DNA from: CAIWHR01 sp963843595
GTDB lineage: Bacteria; Pseudomonadota; Gammaproteobacteria; Burkholderiales; Casimicrobiaceae
Reading direction: 5' to 3'
DNA length: 64,000 bases
Assembly (NCBI GenBank): GCA_963843595.1
Contig: CAWJLG010000014.1
Location: 62,001-126,000, forward strand
The notes beneath the pieces are model-generated. The model saw only the letters and a list, made by a program, of their open reading frames with translations. It did no database searches and was not told the DNA's origin. This document shows, one piece after another, positions 63,599 through 64,000 of the stretch (its first letter is position 1; each line of letters begins with the position of its first letter). Both the position numbers and the translations under genes were made by a program.

Positions 63599-63802
63599 AT
63601 GGACATTTCGTCGCTTGTCCCCGTTTTCGTGGTCACGCTGGCGGCCGTCGGCGCAGGCGTGTTCGCGATGGCGATCGGGGTCATCTTCCGCCGCCCGTGC
63701 CTGCGCGGCTCCTGCGGCGGATCGGAAGTGCGCACCGCCGGCGGCGAGTCGATTTCCTGCGCCGATTGTCCGAACCGCAAGCGCAAGACCGCCGCGACGT
63801 AG
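63599..63802 (+). CDS. nqrM: Na+-NQR maturation protein NqrM
   Basis: The 67-residue membrane protein has one helix (VPVFVVTLAAVGAGVFAMAIGV) followed by a Cys-rich tail with CLRGSCGG and CADCPN. The four cysteines match NqrM, which is thought to deliver or insert the iron centre between NqrD and NqrE. The ATG at 63599 follows an in-frame GTG (63596) directly. It follows apbE by ten bases, completing an nqr-apbE-nqrM set. Confidence 0.88.
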   Translation: MDISSLVPVFVVTLAAVGAGVFAMAIGVIFRRPCLRGSCGGSEVRTAGGESISCADCPNRKRKTAAT

Positions 63803-63803
63803 C

Positions 63804-64000
63804 ATGCCGCCGCTGCCCGCCCCGTACGACGGGCTCCATCGCGCGCTGTCGGCGATCATTCCCGCGGCGCGCCTCGTCACCGATCCGCTGCGCCTGCTCG
63901 CCTGGGGCACCGACGCGAGCTTCTACCGGCTCGTCCCCAGGATCGTCGTCGTCGTCGAGACCGAAGCGGAGGTCGTCGCGCTGCTGGCACTCGCCGCACG
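63804..64000 (+). CDS. FAD-binding D-lactate dehydrogenase-like oxidoreductase, 3' truncated
   Basis: The frame opens with ATG at 63804, one base after the nqrM stop, and runs off the right edge. The 65 visible codons read ARLVTDPLRLLAWGTDASFY and RLVPRIVVVVETEAEVVALL, which is the start of the FAD-binding type 4 domain of D-lactate dehydrogenase/glycolate oxidase proteins with a C-terminal Fe-S region. Whether the cysteine-rich half is present lies outside the window. Confidence 0.75.
   Translation, partial: MPPLPAPYDGLHRALSAIIPAARLVTDPLRLLAWGTDASFYRLVPRIVVVVETEAEVVALLALAA

Overview
The window is a very GC-rich bacterial chromosome segment with no rRNA, tRNA, CRISPR array, insertion sequence or phage gene that I can see. 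The gene content points to a betaproteobacterium: a Bug-type tripartite tricarboxylate receptor, a TIGR03032-type beta-propeller protein, small exported Gly/Tyr/Trp-rich proteins, PutA, Na+-NQR and C4-dicarboxylate/fumarate genes. The genus cannot be named from the sequence alone. Almost every gene has a well-preserved frame. The exceptions are a frameshifted dcuB, a frameshifted Gly/Trp/Tyr-rich exported protein and a glutathione transferase remnant.

Layout. 1-7.6 kb: 3' end of a NnrU-like membrane protein, uup, dinB, an orphan HicA-like gene, a tandem universal stress protein, prfC with an extended -10 promoter and leader hairpin, and a sulfotransferase-like gene. 7.7-20.3 kb: accessory and envelope genes, including a glycine-zipper lipoprotein, the frameshifted Gly/Trp/Tyr-rich protein, a flavin-type small oxidase, a beta-propeller protein, a lectin-like secreted protein, a Tat-exported carbonic anhydrase, two solute-binding proteins, a LysR/DoxX divergent pair, a GST remnant, a DODA-type dioxygenase, and two adjacent exported paralogues. 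20.3-29.3 kb: putA diverging from a Lon-like protease, a Usp-like protein and a GroEL paralogue. 29.5-36.9 kb: a SYLF protein, a type Vd patatin, a DUF599 protein, a secreted Ig-repeat protein and a DASS transporter. 37-41 kb: aspA-dcuA-dcuB. 41.2-45.6 kb: a three-gene ABC exporter. 45.7-49.3 kb: frdCAB of the Wolinella type. 49.6-55.8 kb: a 2-oxoacid oxidoreductase operon with a GltD-ferredoxin fusion, followed by malic enzyme. 56-63.8 kb: nqrABCDEF, a CBS-domain gene, apbE and nqrM, then the start of a D-lactate-dehydrogenase-like gene.

How it fits together. The right third looks like a low-oxygen C4/redox island. AspA makes fumarate from aspartate, Dcu and DASS carriers move C4-dicarboxylates, Frd uses fumarate as electron sink, malic enzyme and the 2-oxoacid oxidoreductase process malate and pyruvate, and NQR couples NADH oxidation to a sodium gradient. 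Four near-palindromes of the FNR/ANR/DNR type (TTGAT or TTGAC, four bases, GTCAA) lie in intergenic regions before frdC, the oxidoreductase operon, the Lon/Usp/GroEL cluster and one small exported protein. This suggests one oxygen- or NO-responsive regulon.

The most unusual finding is the Lon-like/Usp-like/GroEL cluster. Its GroEL has serine where E. coli GroEL has the ATPase residue Asp52, has no Gly-Gly-Met tail and has no groES beside it. Its Lon-like protein has a degenerate Walker A motif but an intact Ser-Lys protease dyad. An FNR-type box precedes the cluster.
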